From Haloarcula ordinaria (lineage in GTDB: Archaea; Halobacteriota; Halobacteria; Halobacteriales; Haloarculaceae), in contig NZ_CP119789.1 of assembly GCF_029338275.1 (NCBI RefSeq), positions 2,294,001 through 2,358,000 of the forward strand: a stretch of DNA of 64,000 nucleotides. The letters run 5' to 3'. Below, in pieces: positions 62,450 to 64,000 of this stretch. The first letter of the stretch is position 1. Each line of letters starts with the position of its first letter. The translations under genes and the position numbers were made by a program. Below the pieces are notes generated by a model. It was not told where the DNA came from and did not search any database. It saw nothing but the letters and a program-made list of their open reading frames with translations.

Positions 62450-63289
62450 CTACTCTGCTGTCGGTTGAAACTGCTGGACGCGCTCGGCGACGGCTGACCG
62501 GAACGCCGACAGGTCGGAGGCGAACTCCTCGTCGGAGAAGAGTTCGGCGTACGCCTCCCGAGCGACCGCCGAAACCAGGCGGTCACGTACCACGTCGACT
62601 GCCGTCGACTGGCTATCCGCACCCATCTCTGCGACAGTGCGCGCGATTCGCTCGTCGGTCGCATACTGCGCTGCCAACGTCTCGGCCGACCGAGCAACTG
62701 GACCTGTCTGTGAGCGGGGTTCGTCAGACCAGGCTGCCGCGCGTCGATTTGATTTGTCGCGTATCAGGACGCCGACCGCGTGCCCGTCTCGCCAAGCCGA
62801 CTGCGGGAATCCCGACTCGTCGGTGTACCTGTCGAAGTTCGCATGCGCAGCCACCAGTTCCTTATCGATAGCCGGTAGGGTAGGTAGGCCCAGGTGCTCG
62901 TATACGCCGGTCGCCGAATCCGGGGACAGGAATTTGTCTTGGCGACCGGACCAGACGTCGATGCCCACGAACGCCGGGACCCGCTGCCAGTCGAACTCGA
63001 GTCCCTCGTTGCGGGTCGCGATGCCACAGAACGTCACGTCGCTCGGGTCGTCCGTCGCCGTTTCCAGCGCCGCACGGTCCAGTTTCTCGTTGACGAGGTC
63101 TGCCGCCAGCCGGTACTGCGGTGGCACGGCGGCGGCTGTGTCGTAGGACTGGCGAGCCGTCGCGAACGTCACGAGCCCCGAGGCTGCGACCTGGAACCGG
63201 AACTCCACGCCGGTCGGCAGTTCCTGTACCCAGACGTGTCCGGAGAACTCGGCCCCGTCGAGGGTTGGGATGTCGGGACACTGCTTCAC
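62450..63289 (-). CDS. RNA-ligase/nucleotidyltransferase-like protein of unknown function
   Basis: 279 residues. The middle part, FVGIDVWSGRQDKFLSP ... HLGLPTLPAIDK ... WRDGHAVGVLIRDKSNRRAA, resembles motifs III to V of T4 Rnl2-type RNA ligases. Motif I would be WVQELPTGVEFRF, where the catalytic Lys-x-Asp-Gly is not present. If the fold call is right, the protein is not a normal ligase. A CTTTACTA element is 25-33 bases upstream of ATG 63289. The conclusion is at fold level only. Confidence 0.5.
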   Translation of the reverse strand: MKQCPDIPTLDGAEFSGHVWVQELPTGVEFRFQVAASGLVTFATARQSYDTAAAVPPQYRLAADLVNEKLDRAALETATDDPSDVTFCGIATRNEGLEFDWQRVPAFVGIDVWSGRQDKFLSPDSATGVYEHLGLPTLPAIDKELVAAHANFDRYTDESGFPQSAWRDGHAVGVLIRDKSNRRAAAWSDEPRSQTGPVARSAETLAAQYATDERIARTVAEMGADSQSTAVDVVRDRLVSAVAREAYAELFSDEEFASDLSAFRSAVAERVQQFQPTAE

Positions 63290-63417
63290 GTTCCTACTCA
63301 GACTCCCCGCGGTAGTAAAGGAGGTGGCCTGAGACAGCCAGAGGGGTCACCACGACTCGGAGTTGTCGTCGCCGGGTTACAGATGCACCTGTGACGAGCT
63401 GGCCCGTCGTCTCCTCC

Positions 63418-63846
63418 TTACGACGGCGCGTCACCTCGACCGGTATCTACTCCAGAATCGGTGTACCAGTACGCCCACAGTATCAACACGCCCTGCAACG
63501 GTAGTCGTGCCCACCGGACGAACTCGGACGGGGCGCCGCCACCCGGTACTCCGTCGACGACGACGCCGCTTGTGGCCATGTAGACGTTCGCCGGAAAGAT
63601 CGCAACGAGCAGTGCGATGGTCGCCCACGCTGCGTATCGTCTCGTCGGTCGTAGCAACACCCCGATGCCGACTGCGACCTCGGCCAACCCGGACAGATAG
63701 ACCAGCGCGAGTGCCGCCGGAAACATCGGTGGGACGACCTGGACGTACAGCTCCGGGACGACGAAATGAAGGAGTCCGGCGACGACGTACAGCGGCCCCA
63801 TCACGTAGAGCAACGGACCTTTGAACCGCGCCAAAGCAGAGACCAT
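63418..63846 (-). CDS. DoxX-like small membrane protein
   Basis: 142 residues from ATG 63846 (MVSALARFKGPLLY); an earlier in-frame start at 63900 is possible. Four helices with YVVAGLLHFVVPELYVQVVPP, LVYLSGLAEVAVGIGVLL and AAWATIALLVAIFPANVYMA mark the DoxX/MauE group. The role is in membrane redox or unknown. Downstream of it, 63290-63417 holds only the promoter of the neighbouring gene, and 63847-64000 nothing I can name. Confidence 0.8.
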   Translation of the reverse strand: MVSALARFKGPLLYVMGPLYVVAGLLHFVVPELYVQVVPPMFPAALALVYLSGLAEVAVGIGVLLRPTRRYAAWATIALLVAIFPANVYMATSGVVVDGVPGGGAPSEFVRWARLPLQGVLILWAYWYTDSGVDTGRGDAPS

Positions 63847-64000
63847 CGATATTCTACTAATGACTCCAGGAGTGAACCAGTTGTGGAAGGGGGCGGTCAC
63901 CGGCGACCGTCTCGACGTAGTCAGTTGCCAGCCTCGCTGGTCTCGTATGGTTCAAATCCCCGCTCGTCATCAATTCACCGGTGCTCGAAGTGGACCGTCG

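Noticed and set aside
63951..63972. GGTTCAAATCC, which looks like the T-arm of a tRNA
   Set aside because: The flanking bases do not form the five-base T stem (TATGG against CCCCG) and no acceptor, D or anticodon stem can be built upstream.

Overview
The window is a GC-rich stretch of a haloarchaeal chromosome, probably from the Haloarcula/Haloarculaceae group. The evidence is the very acidic proteome, an archaeal PriS-GINS pair, archaeal small proteins such as dodecin and an archaeal-type prepilin, and many genes with a TATA-like box about 25-30 bases before the start codon, as expected for leaderless mRNAs. There are no rRNA, tRNA, CRISPR or insertion-sequence features that I can support. 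Almost every position is coding; the only gene-free stretch over 300 bases is the leader in front of ilvB (43485-43828).

Layout. 1-3.8 kb: heme-copper oxidase subunits I (5' end outside the window) and III, plus a decayed CPBP-protease gene. 3.9-12.8 kb: threonine synthase, then an alpha-glucan block (4-alpha-glucanotransferase, glycogen-synthase-like glycosyltransferase, giant two-module glucoamylase). 12.8-24.8 kb: an intact CPBP protease, hisD, an A-type Fe-S carrier, dodecin, several membrane proteins, two MscS channels, a universal stress protein, an eIF-2B-like protein, a pilin-like protein and RtcB. 25-34.3 kb: DoxX-like protein, GNAT, primase small subunit and GINS, a Tat-lipoprotein HtrA protease, a UPF0173 hydrolase, a beta-hydroxyacid dehydrogenase, OsmC and a ribokinase-fold sugar kinase. 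34.3-36 kb: glpR-pfkB, the fructose-1-phosphate arm of sugar catabolism and its repressor.

36-45 kb is the branched-chain amino acid region. On the minus strand ilvB-ilvN-ilvC-(93-aa protein)-leuC-leuD-(membrane protein)-leuB read as one operon behind a long leader. leuA stands upstream with its own promoter and carries an apparent frameshift in its first 15 codons. leuD carries an in-frame insert made of two perfect hairpins. 45-53 kb: an FNT-channel/universal-stress fusion, VOC-fold and metallohydrolase-like proteins, a JAMM-like protein, an RHH regulator, an M24 peptidase and an HTTM-DUF393 fusion with a membrane partner. 53-58 kb: aroA and aroC of the shikimate pathway, flanking three regulators, and a family-4-like uracil-DNA glycosylase. 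58.2-60.9 kb: a restriction-modification cassette with two unlike DNA methyltransferases and a candidate endonuclease. 61-64 kb: small zinc-ribbon and membrane proteins, a nucleotidyltransferase-like protein of unknown function and another DoxX-like protein.

The most notable observations are the leuA frameshift, the palindromic insert in leuD, the internally duplicated protein lodged between ilvC and leuC, the ilvB leader, the FNT-USP-USP and HTTM-DUF393 fusions and the two-methyltransferase RM cassette. All functional statements are from reading the protein sequences; no database search was run.
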